18,551 nucleotides of DNA from UBA6136 sp046305255 (GCA_046305255.1 JBKCCF010000243.1:1-18551); one strand, 5' to 3'; shown: positions 6,966 through 15,964, counted from the first letter of the stretch. Notes: generated by a model not told the origin, from the sequence alone. Numbers and translations: made by a program.

Positions 6966-8807
6966 ATGCGAAATCATTTTCCGCTTTGGAAAAACATCCT
7001 GATCATATCGATTCTTGCCATGGCAGTGACCTATTCACTGCCCAACTTCTTTGGCGAAGATCCCTCCGTGCAGTTGTCACCCAGCCGGGGTGAAATACTT
7101 GACCAGGCCTTGGTCGAGAAGTCGGTGAAAGCGCTTTCCGATGCCGGGCTCAAGGCCAAATCGGTCGAGCTATCCGACAAGCGACTGCTCCTCAGATTTG
7201 AAGACACTGATGTCCAGCTCAAGGCATCTGAGACGCTTGGCGGCGTTTTCGGTAACCGATTTGTGGTGGCCCTCAACCTTGCTCCGGCCACTCCATCCTG
7301 GCTTCGCGCCATTGGTGCTGCCCCCATGTACCTCGGTCTCGATTTGCGCGGTGGCGTGCACTTCATGATGCAGGTCGATATGGAAGCCGCCATCAAGCAG
7401 GCTGAAGAGCGCTATGCAGAGGACATTCGTTCGCTTTTGCGGGAAAGCAAAATTCGCTATGTCTCGGTTGATCGCAACAACCACGCCGTTGAGGTCAAAT
7501 TCCAGGACAGCGCAGCGCTGGGCCAGGCCGAAACCACCATCAAGCGCGAGATTCGCAGTCTGGTTGTCAGCACCGATCAGAACAACCTGACCGCAAAGCT
7601 GAGCGAGGCGGAAATCCGTGAAACCCGCCGTCTGGCAGTAGCCCAAAACATCACAACACTGCGTAACCGCGTCAACGAGCTCGGTGTCGCAGAACCTGTC
7701 ATTCAGCAGCAGGGTGAAGACCGCATTGTTGTTCAGTTACCCGGCGTCCAGGACACTGCGAGAGCAAAGGAGATTCTAGGCGCAACCGCAACGCTGGAGT
7801 TTCGTCTGGTTGACGGCGATCATCCTACCCCCACGGACGAAAGCAGAACACCTATTGGGTCCCGTCTCTATAAAGACCGCCAGGGCCGCCCTGTGCTACT
7901 TCAGCGTAAAATCATCGTGACCGGTGACCAGATCGTTGATGCCTCTTCGGGACTTGAGCAACAATCAGGCTCTGCCGCCGTATTCATTACCCTCAATGGT
8001 CCGGGTGCCCGCAAAATGGCTGATACCACCCGGGATAACATAAATAAGGCCATGGCCGTGGTCTATATCGAAAACAAGACTGAAACCAGGGAAATAGGCG
8101 GCCAGAAGGTGACTTCGAAAAAAACTGTGGAAGAAGTCATCAACATCGCTACGATACGCGACCGTTTCAGCAAGCGTTTTCAGATCAGCGGACTGGATAA
8201 CACTGAAGAAGCCCGCAATCTTGCCCTTCTGCTGCGAGCCGGCGCTCTGGCGGCACCGGTTGATATCGTCGAGGAACGCACCGTCGGTCCCAGCCTCGGC
8301 AAGGACAACATCAATCAGGGTCTGCGCTCCTTCATCATCGGCTTTGCTCTGGTAGCACTGGTCATGCTGGGCTACTACAAGGTTTTCGGCATCGTTGCCA
8401 ACCTGACCCTGATGTTCAACGTCGCCCTTATCCTCGCCATACTGTCGGCCCTGCAAGCCACCCTCACCCTGCCAGGTATTGCCGGTATCACCCTGACTGT
8501 GGGTATGGCGGTCGATGCCAACGTACTGATCTACGAGCGCATCAAGGAGGAATTCCGCAACGGCGCTTCACCCCAATCGGCGATTTATGCCGGTTTTGAT
8601 CGCGCCTTTGCCACGATCTGGGATTCCCACGTCACCAACCTGATTGCAGCGGTCATGCTGTTCGGCATAGGTTCCGGCCCTGTAAAGGGATTCGCCGTCA
8701 CCTTGACCATCGGCATCATAACGTCACTCTTCACGGCCGTAAGCTGCACCCGCATGATGGTTAATTTCATCTACGGACAAAGACGTGTCAGCAAACTCTG
8801 GATTTAG
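6966..8807 (+). CDS. secD: Protein translocase subunit SecD
   Basis: SecD works with SecF to pull exported proteins out of the SecYEG channel on the periplasmic side, driven by the proton gradient. The 613-residue product has an N-terminal membrane helix (residues 8-26), then the conserved LGLDLRGGVHFMMQVDM (123-139) of periplasmic domain P1. The helical and beta parts follow, with VIQQQGEDRIVVQLPG and the ATLEFRLVD segment. From about residue 438 come TVGPSLG and five C-terminal helices. Asp517 in GMAVDANVLIYERIKEE is the conserved membrane aspartate that matters for proton use in the family. The length matches E. coli SecD. AAAAGG lies 8 nt before the ATG. The stop codon overlaps a GTG in the secF frame, but secF is probably started further downstream. 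Confidence 0.98.
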   Translation: MRNHFPLWKNILIISILAMAVTYSLPNFFGEDPSVQLSPSRGEILDQALVEKSVKALSDAGLKAKSVELSDKRLLLRFEDTDVQLKASETLGGVFGNRFVVALNLAPATPSWLRAIGAAPMYLGLDLRGGVHFMMQVDMEAAIKQAEERYAEDIRSLLRESKIRYVSVDRNNHAVEVKFQDSAALGQAETTIKREIRSLVVSTDQNNLTAKLSEAEIRETRRLAVAQNITTLRNRVNELGVAEPVIQQQGEDRIVVQLPGVQDTARAKEILGATATLEFRLVDGDHPTPTDESRTPIGSRLYKDRQGRPVLLQRKIIVTGDQIVDASSGLEQQSGSAAVFITLNGPGARKMADTTRDNINKAMAVVYIENKTETREIGGQKVTSKKTVEEVINIATIRDRFSKRFQISGLDNTEEARNLALLLRAGALAAPVDIVEERTVGPSLGKDNINQGLRSFIIGFALVALVMLGYYKVFGIVANLTLMFNVALILAILSALQATLTLPGIAGITLTVGMAVDANVLIYERIKEEFRNGASPQSAIYAGFDRAFATIWDSHVTNLIAAVMLFGIGSGPVKGFAVTLTIGIITSLFTAVSCTRMMVNFIYGQRRVSKLWI

Positions 8808-8820
8808 TGGCGAATACCGA

Positions 8821-8828
8821 AAAGGAGG
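8821..8828 (+). promoter_or_regulatory. Ribosome binding site that decides the secF start
   Basis: AAAGGAGG is close to a perfect Shine-Dalgarno sequence. It lies 8 nt before a TTG codon (8837) in the secF frame, and only 11 nt after the GTG at 8807 that overlaps the secD stop. It therefore supports TTG 8837 as the secF start. Confidence 0.75.
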
Positions 8829-8836
8829 ATAAGCCC

Positions 8837-9784
8837 TTGGCCCAAGCAAACATCAGCAACATCCAGTACCGTATCGATTTCATGAGCAAGCGGGGAATGG
8901 CCGTCGTGCTCTCCCTCAGCCTGAGCCTCATCGCCATTGCGGCATTGGCATGGAACGGTCTCAACTTCGCGATTGACTTCACCGGCGGGACCGTCATTGA
9001 AGTCGGTTACAAGAACACCGCTGACATCAACGGCATTCGGGGTGACCTTGAAGCTGCCGGCTTCAACAATCCGACCGTTCAGAACTTCGGCACATCGCAT
9101 GATGTGCTGATCCGGTTATCACCGCACGAAGGCAGTAGCGGGGCCGATCTTCGCAGCAAGGTCATAGCTGCACTCGGCAAGAACCCGGCAGACCTTCCTG
9201 ATATCCGACGAGTAGAGTTCGTTGGGCCGCAAGTCGGTGACGATTTGGTCGAAGGCAGTCTGATCGCCCTGATTGCAGCCACCATCTGCATCCTTATCTA
9301 TGTCGGCTGGCGTTTTGAGTACCGCTTCTCGCTGGGTGCAATCCTTGCGACACTCCACGACATCACCATGATCCTCGGATTCTTCGCTGTCCTTCAGTTG
9401 GATTTCGACCTGACGGTACTGGCGGCAGTCCTCACGATCATGGGTTATTCCCTGAACGATACCATCGTGGTATTCGACCGGATCAGGGAAAATTTCCGCA
9501 AGGTTCGGCGAGCCGATACCCTTGATGTGATCAACCTGTCGATCAACGAGACGCTGAGCCGTACCCTGATGACTTCGTTTCTGACCTTCCTGACCGCCAT
9601 TGCCATGGCAGTGTGGGGAGGCGAGGTTCTGAGGAATTTTGGGCTGGCGCTGGTGGTTGGCATCATCGTCGGCACCTACTCCTCCATCTATGTCGCTACC
9701 GCCCTGGCCTACAAACTCGGCGTTAGTCGGGCAGATCTGCTTTTGCCTGACAAAGAAGGCAATGCGGCTGACAGTCGTCCCTGA
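8837..9784 (+). CDS. secF: Protein translocase subunit SecF
   Basis: SecF is the second half of the SecDF proton-driven export motor in the inner membrane. From the TTG start the protein has 315 residues and begins MAQANISNIQYRIDFMSKR. It has a first membrane helix (about 20-39), then the family signature FAIDFTGGT (44-52), a periplasmic domain, VGPQVGDDLVEGS and a five-helix C-terminal half. IMGYSLNDTIVVFDRIREN carries the conserved Asp-x-x-Val-x-Phe-Asp-Arg motif of the fourth helix. The length fits E. coli SecF (323). The start is chosen from the strong AAAGGAGG at 8821-8828. The alternative GTG at 8807, overlapping the secD stop, would add ten charged residues (ANTEKEDKPL) untypical of the family. 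A strong terminator follows at 9806. Confidence 0.95.
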   Translation: MAQANISNIQYRIDFMSKRGMAVVLSLSLSLIAIAALAWNGLNFAIDFTGGTVIEVGYKNTADINGIRGDLEAAGFNNPTVQNFGTSHDVLIRLSPHEGSSGADLRSKVIAALGKNPADLPDIRRVEFVGPQVGDDLVEGSLIALIAATICILIYVGWRFEYRFSLGAILATLHDITMILGFFAVLQLDFDLTVLAAVLTIMGYSLNDTIVVFDRIRENFRKVRRADTLDVINLSINETLSRTLMTSFLTFLTAIAMAVWGGEVLRNFGLALVVGIIVGTYSSIYVATALAYKLGVSRADLLLPDKEGNAADSRP

Positions 9785-9805
9785 CACCGAGGATCTCCGC
9801 ACATT

Positions 9806-9832
9806 AAAGGCCGCGCTGATGCGGCCTTTTTT
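9806..9832 (+). terminator. Intrinsic terminator after secF
   Basis: A perfect 9-bp stem, AAAGGCCGC (9806-9814) with GCGGCCTTT (9821-9829), has a 6-nt loop and ends in a run of six T (9827-9832). It lies 21 bp after the secF stop and closes the tgt-yajC-secD-secF unit. Confidence 0.92.
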
Positions 9833-9845
9833 AATCCCTGTCGAT

Positions 9846-9851
9846 TAAACT
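9846..9851 (+). promoter_or_regulatory. Candidate -10 element of tex
   Basis: TAAACT, 46 bp before the tex start and just after the secF terminator, is in the right place for a promoter. The same hexamer stands in front of three other genes here (1379, 12355, 16981). No good -35 hexamer is seen. Confidence 0.3.
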
Positions 9852-9897
9852 CACCCCACCGACCCAACTCACACATACACGCCCGAGACATAACTCA

Positions 9898-12204
9898 ATG
9901 GACATTATTGCCCGCATAGCCGAGGAAATTGATGTAAGGCCCCATCAGGTCAGAGCGGCGGTGGAGTTACTTGATCAGGGTGCCACAGTTCCTTTCATCG
10001 CCCGCTACCGCAAAGAGGTGACCGGCGAACTTGACGATACCCATCTGCGCAGGCTGGAGACCCGCCTCGGCTATTTGCGTGAACTTGAGGAACGACGCAG
10101 CACCGTACTCGACAATATCCGCGAACAAGGGAAGCTGACGGCAGAACTTGAACGCGACATAATCGCAGCGGACAGCAAAACCTTACTTGAAGACTTATAT
10201 CTACCCTTCAAACCCAGGCGCCGAACCAAAGCGCAAATCGCCCGCGAGGCAGGGCTGGAACCCCTTGCGAGGGCGTTACTGGAAAATCCGACGCTGGGCC
10301 CGGACGAAACAGCCAGCCCATACATCAATGTCGAAAAAGGAATTCCTGACACGACCGCGGCACTTGATGGCGCCAGACAGATCCTCATGGAACGCTATGC
10401 CGAAAATGCCGCCACGCTGGCCGAGCTGCGAGAGACGGTCTGGCAAACCGGTCTGATGGTCTCCAAACTGGTAGCAGGCAAGGAAACGGCGGGCGCAAAA
10501 TTCCGCGACTATTTCGACTACGAAGAAGCCATTTGCAAAATTCCGTCACACCGGATCCTGGCGCTCTACAGGGGTCGCAACGAGGACATTCTCGACATCA
10601 CACTCAAGCCGGGCCGGGATGAAGATGCCGCCCATGAGCGTTGCCTGGGCATCATCGCTCGGAATGAAGGCATCAGCCAGCAAGGGCGGCCCGCCGATCG
10701 CTGGCTGCAGGACACGGTACGGTATGCCTGGAAGATCAAGATATTCCCCCGGATTGATGTTGATCTCAAAAACCGTTTGAAGGAGGCTGCCGAAGCGGAA
10801 GCCATAAGGGTTTTTGCCCAGAACCTCAAGGATCTGCTGCTGGCATCTCCCGCAGGCCCTCGCACCACGATGGGCCTGGATCCTGGCCTTCGCACCGGCG
10901 TTAAAGTCGCTGTCGTCGACAGAACCGGTAAACTACTCGACACTGCCACCGTGTATCCTCATGTACCCCGCAATGAATGGGATAAAGCGATAGCGAGCCT
11001 CGCCACCCTGGCCGGCAAACACGGGGTTGATATTATCGCGATCGGTAATGGCACGGCGTCTCGGGAAACCGATCAGTTAGCAGCGGATCTCATGGCACGT
11101 CACCCGCAACTCAGCCTGACCAAAATCATGGTGTCTGAAGCCGGAGCTTCGGTTTATTCCGCCTCGGAACTAGCCGCACGGGAGTTTCCCGATCTGGACG
11201 TCTCCTTGCGAGGGGCGGTGTCCATCGCCCGCCGTCTGCAGGATCCTCTCGCGGAACTGGTGAAGATCGATCCGAAGGCAATCGGGGTGGGTCAGTATCA
11301 ACATGACGTCAATCAATCACACCTGGCCAAAAGCCTTGATGCGGTGGTTGAAGACTGCGTTAACGCCGTCGGGGTTGATGTCAATACCGCCTCCAGTTCC
11401 CTGCTGCGTTATGTCTCGGGCCTGTCAGCGACCATCAGCCAGAACATCGTTGATTTCCGCGATCGTAACGGACCCTTTCTGCGGCGGGCACAGTTGCTCA
11501 AGGTACCCCGCTTTGGCGACAAGACATTCGAACAGGCCGCTGGATTCCTGCGTATACAGGGCGGTGACAATCCACTGGATGCCTCTGCAGTCCATCCCGA
11601 AGCCTATCCTGTAGTGGAACGGATCATCCGTGAAACCGGCAAGGATATCCGCGAACTGCTGGCCAATGCCGCATTGCTGAGAAGCATGAATGCGGCTCAC
11701 TTTACTGATGAGCGATTCGGGCTACCGACCGTGACCGACATTCTGGGTGAACTGGAGAAACCGGGGCGTGATCCCCGGCCCGAGTTCAGGACAGCCCACT
11801 TCAAAGAGGGCGTCGCCGAAATCAAGGATCTGAAACCCGGCATGACGCTGGAAGGCGTGGTCACCAATGTCACTAATTTTGGTGCCTTCGTCGATGTCGG
11901 TGTTCATCAGGACGGCCTGGTGCATATCTCGCATCTAGCCGATAAATTCGTCAAGGATCCCCGCGAGATCGTCAAGGCGGGTGATGTAGTCAAGGTAAAA
12001 GTGCTGGAGGCCGATGCGATACGCAAACGTATCGCCCTGAGCATGAAGCGTGAGGTCACTCCCAACATGGCTCATGGAGAGGGCGCCTCAACTAAACGTG
12101 TATCAGACTCGGGTCGCAGACAACCCGGTCCCCGACAGGAATCCGCAAATGCATCCGGCGCCATGGCAGACGCCCTGTCTAGAGCCTTCAAAAAAGGGGG
12201 TTAG
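9898..12204 (+). CDS. tex: RNA-binding transcriptional accessory protein Tex
   Basis: Tex is a nucleic-acid-binding protein linked to transcription, related to the core of eukaryotic Spt6, acting in the cytoplasm. The 768-residue product matches the full length of the family. The N-terminal helical domain begins MDIIARIAEEIDVRPHQVRA and includes VPFIARYRKEVTGELDD. A YqgF/RuvC-like domain starts near residue 325 (MGLDPGLRTGVKVAVVD), and helix-hairpin-helix elements lie around residues 504-570 (YVSGLSATISQNIVDFRD). A C-terminal S1 domain covers about 644-717 (LEGVVTNVTNFGAFVDVG, DGLVHISHLADKFV), followed by a basic, disordered tail of about 50 residues. The ATG has no strong ribosome binding site. 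It is a single gene between a terminator upstream and a 190-bp gap downstream. Confidence 0.97.
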   Translation: MDIIARIAEEIDVRPHQVRAAVELLDQGATVPFIARYRKEVTGELDDTHLRRLETRLGYLRELEERRSTVLDNIREQGKLTAELERDIIAADSKTLLEDLYLPFKPRRRTKAQIAREAGLEPLARALLENPTLGPDETASPYINVEKGIPDTTAALDGARQILMERYAENAATLAELRETVWQTGLMVSKLVAGKETAGAKFRDYFDYEEAICKIPSHRILALYRGRNEDILDITLKPGRDEDAAHERCLGIIARNEGISQQGRPADRWLQDTVRYAWKIKIFPRIDVDLKNRLKEAAEAEAIRVFAQNLKDLLLASPAGPRTTMGLDPGLRTGVKVAVVDRTGKLLDTATVYPHVPRNEWDKAIASLATLAGKHGVDIIAIGNGTASRETDQLAADLMARHPQLSLTKIMVSEAGASVYSASELAAREFPDLDVSLRGAVSIARRLQDPLAELVKIDPKAIGVGQYQHDVNQSHLAKSLDAVVEDCVNAVGVDVNTASSSLLRYVSGLSATISQNIVDFRDRNGPFLRRAQLLKVPRFGDKTFEQAAGFLRIQGGDNPLDASAVHPEAYPVVERIIRETGKDIRELLANAALLRSMNAAHFTDERFGLPTVTDILGELEKPGRDPRPEFRTAHFKEGVAEIKDLKPGMTLEGVVTNVTNFGAFVDVGVHQDGLVHISHLADKFVKDPREIVKAGDVVKVKVLEADAIRKRIALSMKREVTPNMAHGEGASTKRVSDSGRRQPGPRQESANASGAMADALSRAFKKGG

Positions 12205-12354
12205 ATGTCGGCATCTGTCTCTTCGGCAATTCGCTTATTCCTATGTCGGCGACACAGCGGGCCCTTTAAAGGACGTGCCGCCACGCCATTGACAGGTGTA
12301 GCTGCAACAGCCCCACCGAAACCCATCGACTGCCCACCTGTTACCGGAATCCAT

Positions 12355-12360
12355 TAAACT
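12355..12360 (+). promoter_or_regulatory. Candidate -10 element of the M48 protease gene
   Basis: TAAACT lies 55 bp before the chosen start, in the 210-bp gap after tex. The surrounding bases ATTAAACT are identical to those before tex. No -35 hexamer at 16-18 bp. Confidence 0.3.
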
Positions 12361-12415
12361 TGGTCACCGGTGCAAGGCACTGTCTTCTTGTTTGACCTTA
12401 CCCATGGAGAATGCC

Positions 12416-13261
12416 ATGCCAGCAAAACTCTACCGCTCTGTTGCGCTATCCCTGCTAGCCAGCCTTGCTGGCGGCTGTGCGACCAACAAGATCACGGGTC
12501 GAACGCAGGCCATGATGGTGAGCGACGCTCAAGCCGCACAGCAGTCTGCTCAGGCCTATAGCCAGCTGCTGCAGGAGGCCCAACAGAAGCGAGCGCTGGA
12601 CGATGATGCCGCTGAACTGGCCCGGGTCCAGTCGATTGCCAAGCCACTCGTGACGCAGGCTGCTGCATTGCGACCAGAGGCCAAAAACTGGCACTGGGAC
12701 GTGCATGTCCTGAAGAGCGATGAAGTCAACGCCTGGTGCATGGCTGGAGGCAAGATAGCGGTCTATACCGGGCTGCTTAACAAGATCAAACCCACCGACG
12801 ATGAACTGGCGGCCGTCATGGGCCATGAAATCGCCCATGCCCTGCTCTCGCATCAAGCCGAAAAGATGTCCCGCGCCCAAATGCAACAGGCGGGGATAGG
12901 GCTCGGCGTTCTGGCTGCCGGGATGATGGGCTACAACCTGGGTGGGCTGGCTTCAATTGCCGACGGGCTGGCCACTGTCGGACTGCAACTGCCTAACAGT
13001 CGGGAAGCAGAGAGTGAAGCAGATAGTGTAGGCCTTGAACTCTCCGCCAGGGGAGGCTTCAACCCCGAGGCTGCCGTAACACTCTGGCAGAAAATGCTGA
13101 AGGAGGGGGGAAACGGTGGTCCGGACTGGCTCAGCACCCATCCCAACCCGCAATCTCGTATCGACAGCATGAGGATCAAGGCCAAGCAGCTGATGCCGGT
13201 TTATGAAGCCGTCAAATCAGGGCAGCCCATACCTCAACTTCCGCCTGGCAGGGCCTCCTGA
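12416..13261 (+). CDS. M48 family metalloprotease lipoprotein (LoiP/YcaL-like)
   Basis: The product is a predicted zinc metalloendopeptidase on the periplasmic face of the envelope, related to LoiP/YcaL, 281 residues from the ATG at 12416. The signal peptide ends in LAGGC with Cys21, a lipobox. The HEIAH motif (residues 137-141, in AAVMGHEIAHALLSH) gives two zinc ligands and the catalytic Glu. Glu199 in REAESEADSVGLEL is the likely third ligand. The end of the domain (LSTHPNPQSRIDSM) is also typical. I chose ATG 12416 because GGAGA (12406-12410) lies 5 nt before it; an in-frame ATG (12404) and a TTG (12392) are less likely. Family members trim or check outer-membrane proteins; the exact substrate is unknown. 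It is convergent with yadG, 53 bp away, with only a weak 6-bp inverted repeat (13273-13299) in the gap. Confidence 0.92.
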   Translation: MPAKLYRSVALSLLASLAGGCATNKITGRTQAMMVSDAQAAQQSAQAYSQLLQEAQQKRALDDDAAELARVQSIAKPLVTQAAALRPEAKNWHWDVHVLKSDEVNAWCMAGGKIAVYTGLLNKIKPTDDELAAVMGHEIAHALLSHQAEKMSRAQMQQAGIGLGVLAAGMMGYNLGGLASIADGLATVGLQLPNSREAESEADSVGLELSARGGFNPEAAVTLWQKMLKEGGNGGPDWLSTHPNPQSRIDSMRIKAKQLMPVYEAVKSGQPIPQLPPGRAS

Positions 13262-13314
13262 AAACCCAACCTGACGCAGGTACAGTCTTCGCTTGCGTCG
13301 CTATCCCGCACGGA

Positions 13315-14241
13315 CTAACCCCGACCATTGTCTGCGTTTTCGAGCATATCCATAAACAGCTGCTCCAGGCGATTAGCGGCATTACGAACGGCTTTGACCC
13401 GCACACCCTCCGCCGCCAGGCCGTCGAACAACGCATGGAGCACGATATCACTGCGGACCTCGGCGCTGAGGGTCACATCATCAATCCGCTCCAGTTCAAA
13501 ACCCGGAAGCTGCGGCAGCTTTTCGATCGGACCCTCCAGATCAATAATGTAGCGGGTCACATGCAGCTTGGCCAACAGCTCGTCCATGGTGTTGTGCTCA
13601 ACGATTCGACCGTGGTTAATGATGGCGATGTTACGGCAGAGATGCTCGGCCTCCTCCAGGTAGTGAGTGGTGAGTATGATCGTCGTGCCCTCAGCATTGA
13701 TTTTTCTCAGCAGCTCCCACATTGACCGCCTGATTTCCACATCAACCCCTGCCGTGGGCTCATCCAGTATGAGCAATTTGGGTGAGTGAACGAGGGCACG
13801 GGCGATCATCAGTCGCCGTTTCATCCCGCCGGAAAGTGTCCTTGACACACTGTTGCGCTTGTCCCATAGGCTGAGTTGAGACAGGCAAACTTCGGCTCGT
13901 TGCAATGCTTCCTTACGCGGTATCCCCTGGTAGCCTGCCTGATTGACGACAACACTGAGTACGGTTTCGAACTGGTTAAAATTAACTTCCTGGGGGACCA
14001 GACCGATCAGGCGTTTGGCTGCCTCGCGCTCACTATCAAGATCCAGCCCAAAGATTTTGATACTCCCCAAGGTCTTGGTAACCAGCGAACTGATGATGCC
14101 GATTGTAGTTGACTTCCCGGCTCCGTTGGGGCCAAGCAGCGCGAAGAAATCGCCCGCCTCCACGTCAAGATCAATACCCATTAGAGCCTCAAGGCCATTG
14201 GGGTAGGTCTTGCGTAGGGAACGGATGGATAGCGCTTTCAT
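13315..14241 (-). CDS. yadG: YadG-type ABC transporter ATP-binding protein, no permease adjacent
   Basis: This cytoplasmic ATPase subunit of an ABC exporter has 308 residues from the ATG at 14241, the same length as E. coli YadG. Motifs in order: Walker A GPNGAGKST (37-45), Q-loop Gln84 (LVPQEVNFN), signature LSGGMKRR (136-143), Walker B LLILDEPTAGVD with Glu161, and the switch His193 in TTHYLEEAEHLCRNI. The C-terminal part (about 220-308) is the usual YadG-like extension. All catalytic residues are present. A TTG at 14274 would add 11 residues; neither start has a good ribosome binding site. The permease YadH, normally encoded directly after yadG, is missing: the gene ends 53 bp from the convergent protease gene. 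The ATPase must therefore pair with a permease encoded elsewhere, or the permease has been lost. The substrate is unknown. Confidence 0.93.
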   Translation of the reverse strand: MKALSIRSLRKTYPNGLEALMGIDLDVEAGDFFALLGPNGAGKSTTIGIISSLVTKTLGSIKIFGLDLDSEREAAKRLIGLVPQEVNFNQFETVLSVVVNQAGYQGIPRKEALQRAEVCLSQLSLWDKRNSVSRTLSGGMKRRLMIARALVHSPKLLILDEPTAGVDVEIRRSMWELLRKINAEGTTIILTTHYLEEAEHLCRNIAIINHGRIVEHNTMDELLAKLHVTRYIIDLEGPIEKLPQLPGFELERIDDVTLSAEVRSDIVLHALFDGLAAEGVRVKAVRNAANRLEQLFMDMLENADNGRG

Positions 14242-14335
14242 TGCAGATGTTTTTAGGGTGGTATTTTGTGACAATACTCACGTGTGGAGTGCCTTAGGGC
14301 CTGACCCACGCCATGAGCCACGGCGAGCAGTACAA

Positions 14336-14357
14336 ATTTGATACTAGTTTATCAAAT
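14336..14357. promoter_or_regulatory. Perfect 8+6+8 inverted repeat between yadG and ppx
   Basis: ATTTGATA (14336-14343) and TATCAAAT (14350-14357) are perfect inverted copies separated by CTAGTT. This AT-rich palindrome stands in an otherwise GC-rich gap, 52 bp before the ppx start and 95 bp upstream of yadG on the other strand. Size and symmetry fit a dimeric repressor operator of the TetR or MarR kind, but no regulator gene is nearby to test that. It has no T run that would suggest a terminator. Confidence 0.45.
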
Positions 14358-14409
14358 GAGACTTTGCAGCCGGTCTCGACTTTGCCCGATCACGCCCCTA
14401 CCTGAATCT

Positions 14410-15918
14410 ATGACACGCCCACACCCGAACCAACCGCCGCGACAGGTTGCAGCTCTTGACCTTGGCTCTAACAGCTTTCATATGATCGTGGCCGAACTTC
14501 GGGCCAATGAAATCGTCGTGGTCGATCGACTGCGGGAAATGGTTCGGCTTGGCGCCGGACTGACTGCTACACGCGATCTGACACCGGCGATACAAAAACG
14601 CGCGCTGGAGTGTCTGGAGCGTTTTGGCCAACGCCTGCGGCATTTGCCACCAGGCAGCGTAAGGGTGGTTGGCACCAATACATTGCGAGCGGCCCGTAAT
14701 GCCGGCCCACTGCTGGAAAAGGCCGAGCAGGCTTTAGGGCATCCGATTGAAATTATCGCCGGCATTGAGGAGGCACGCCTGATTTACCAAGGGGTGTCAC
14801 AGAGTCTGCCCGCAGACGGCAAACGCCGACTGGTCATGGATATTGGCGGCGGCAGTACCGAGTTAATCATCGGTGTCAATCAGACGCCTATGCAGATGGA
14901 AAGCCTGCAGATGGGTTGTGTTTCGATGAGCTTAGCCCATTTCGCTGACAGCAAAATCAGCCAAAAGCGCTTCAAACGTGCATTGATTGCCGCCGAGCAG
15001 CAACTGGAGCCGTTTCAACATTTGTTTCTGAAGGGAGAGTGGGATCAGGCGGTAGGTGCCTCCGGCACCCTTCGTGCCGTTCATAAAATTTTGCTGAACC
15101 GGGGCTGGACCCGAAACGGCATCACGATCGACGGATTGAACCAATTAGTCACGGCGGTGCTGGCTGCCGGCGAACTGAATAAGGAGCTCTTCCCGGAACT
15201 TAATCCTGAACGGTATCTAAGCTTCCCAGGGGGTCTCGCGATCATCCACGCCACCTTCAAGGCATTGGGCATTACCCAAATGCAGATTTCTGATGGTGCG
15301 TTGCGGGAAGGGCTGCTCTATGACCTGCTCGGCCGTATCAAGCAAGAGGACATTCGCGAGCGTACAGTGCTTGCCCTGGCCCAGCGCTACCACGTCGAGA
15401 TAGATCATGCCCTGCGAATACAGGAAACCCTTAAAGGCCTGCTGGAACAGGTGACTTTCCCCAGAGCGTTGAGTCGGGAGAACGCGCGTCACTGGCTTGA
15501 CTGGGCGGTAACATTACATGAGATCGGTCGGGATATCGCCCACAGCGGCTACCACAAACACGGCGCCTATATTCTGGCCAACGCCGATCTGCCGGGCTTC
15601 TCGCATCAGGATCAACTCCTGCTGGCAACGCTGGTGCGCAGTCATAGACGAAAATTTCCATCAAAAGCCTTCAGGGAATTGGCCCCACCCTGGAATACAT
15701 TTGGGAGGCTACTGGCCGTAATACTGCGATTGGCCATATTGTTGCACCGAAGCAGAACGGTGACCGCACTGCCGCCTATTCTGCTGGCACTCAACAATTC
15801 ACAGATTTCGCTCCGTTTCCCAGATGAGTGGATAACCGAGCATCCGCTCAGCGTAGCCGATCTGGATCAGGAAGCGACCTATCTGGCGGCAGCCGATATC
15901 GAACTGTCGTTCAAGTAG
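14410..15918 (+). CDS. ppx: Exopolyphosphatase (Ppx/GppA family)
   Basis: Ppx releases phosphate from the ends of long polyphosphate chains. The 502-residue product, counted from the ATG at 14410, begins MTRPHPNQPPRQVAALDLGSNS. The actin-like ATPase-type fold shows ALDLGSNSFHMIVAE (about residues 15-29) and the DIGGGSTELIIG phosphate-binding loop (about 144-155). YLSFPGGLAIIHATFKALG comes next, then GALREGLLYDLLGR. The C-terminal half is the HD-like domain with HEIGRDIAHSGYHKHGAYIL. The length is close to E. coli Ppx (513) and to GppA, so the two cannot be separated with certainty; the C-terminal domain favours Ppx. A longer start (TTG 14338) is unlikely because it falls inside the palindrome upstream. 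No ppk partner is in the window. The gene is divergent from yadG. Confidence 0.93.
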   Translation: MTRPHPNQPPRQVAALDLGSNSFHMIVAELRANEIVVVDRLREMVRLGAGLTATRDLTPAIQKRALECLERFGQRLRHLPPGSVRVVGTNTLRAARNAGPLLEKAEQALGHPIEIIAGIEEARLIYQGVSQSLPADGKRRLVMDIGGGSTELIIGVNQTPMQMESLQMGCVSMSLAHFADSKISQKRFKRALIAAEQQLEPFQHLFLKGEWDQAVGASGTLRAVHKILLNRGWTRNGITIDGLNQLVTAVLAAGELNKELFPELNPERYLSFPGGLAIIHATFKALGITQMQISDGALREGLLYDLLGRIKQEDIRERTVLALAQRYHVEIDHALRIQETLKGLLEQVTFPRALSRENARHWLDWAVTLHEIGRDIAHSGYHKHGAYILANADLPGFSHQDQLLLATLVRSHRRKFPSKAFRELAPPWNTFGRLLAVILRLAILLHRSRTVTALPPILLALNNSQISLRFPDEWITEHPLSVADLDQEATYLAAADIELSFK

Positions 15919-15964
15919 GCCTACCGAAACCAACGCCCAGTGGCGTACTTAACTCAGGCCTCAT

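Noticed and set aside
12263..12272. Palindrome CCTTTAAAGG after tex
   Set aside because: Ten bases only, without context; expected by chance at this scale.
13273..13299. GACGCA/TGCGTC inverted repeat between the M48 protease gene and yadG as a terminator
   Set aside because: Only 6 bp, 15-nt loop and no T run on either strand.
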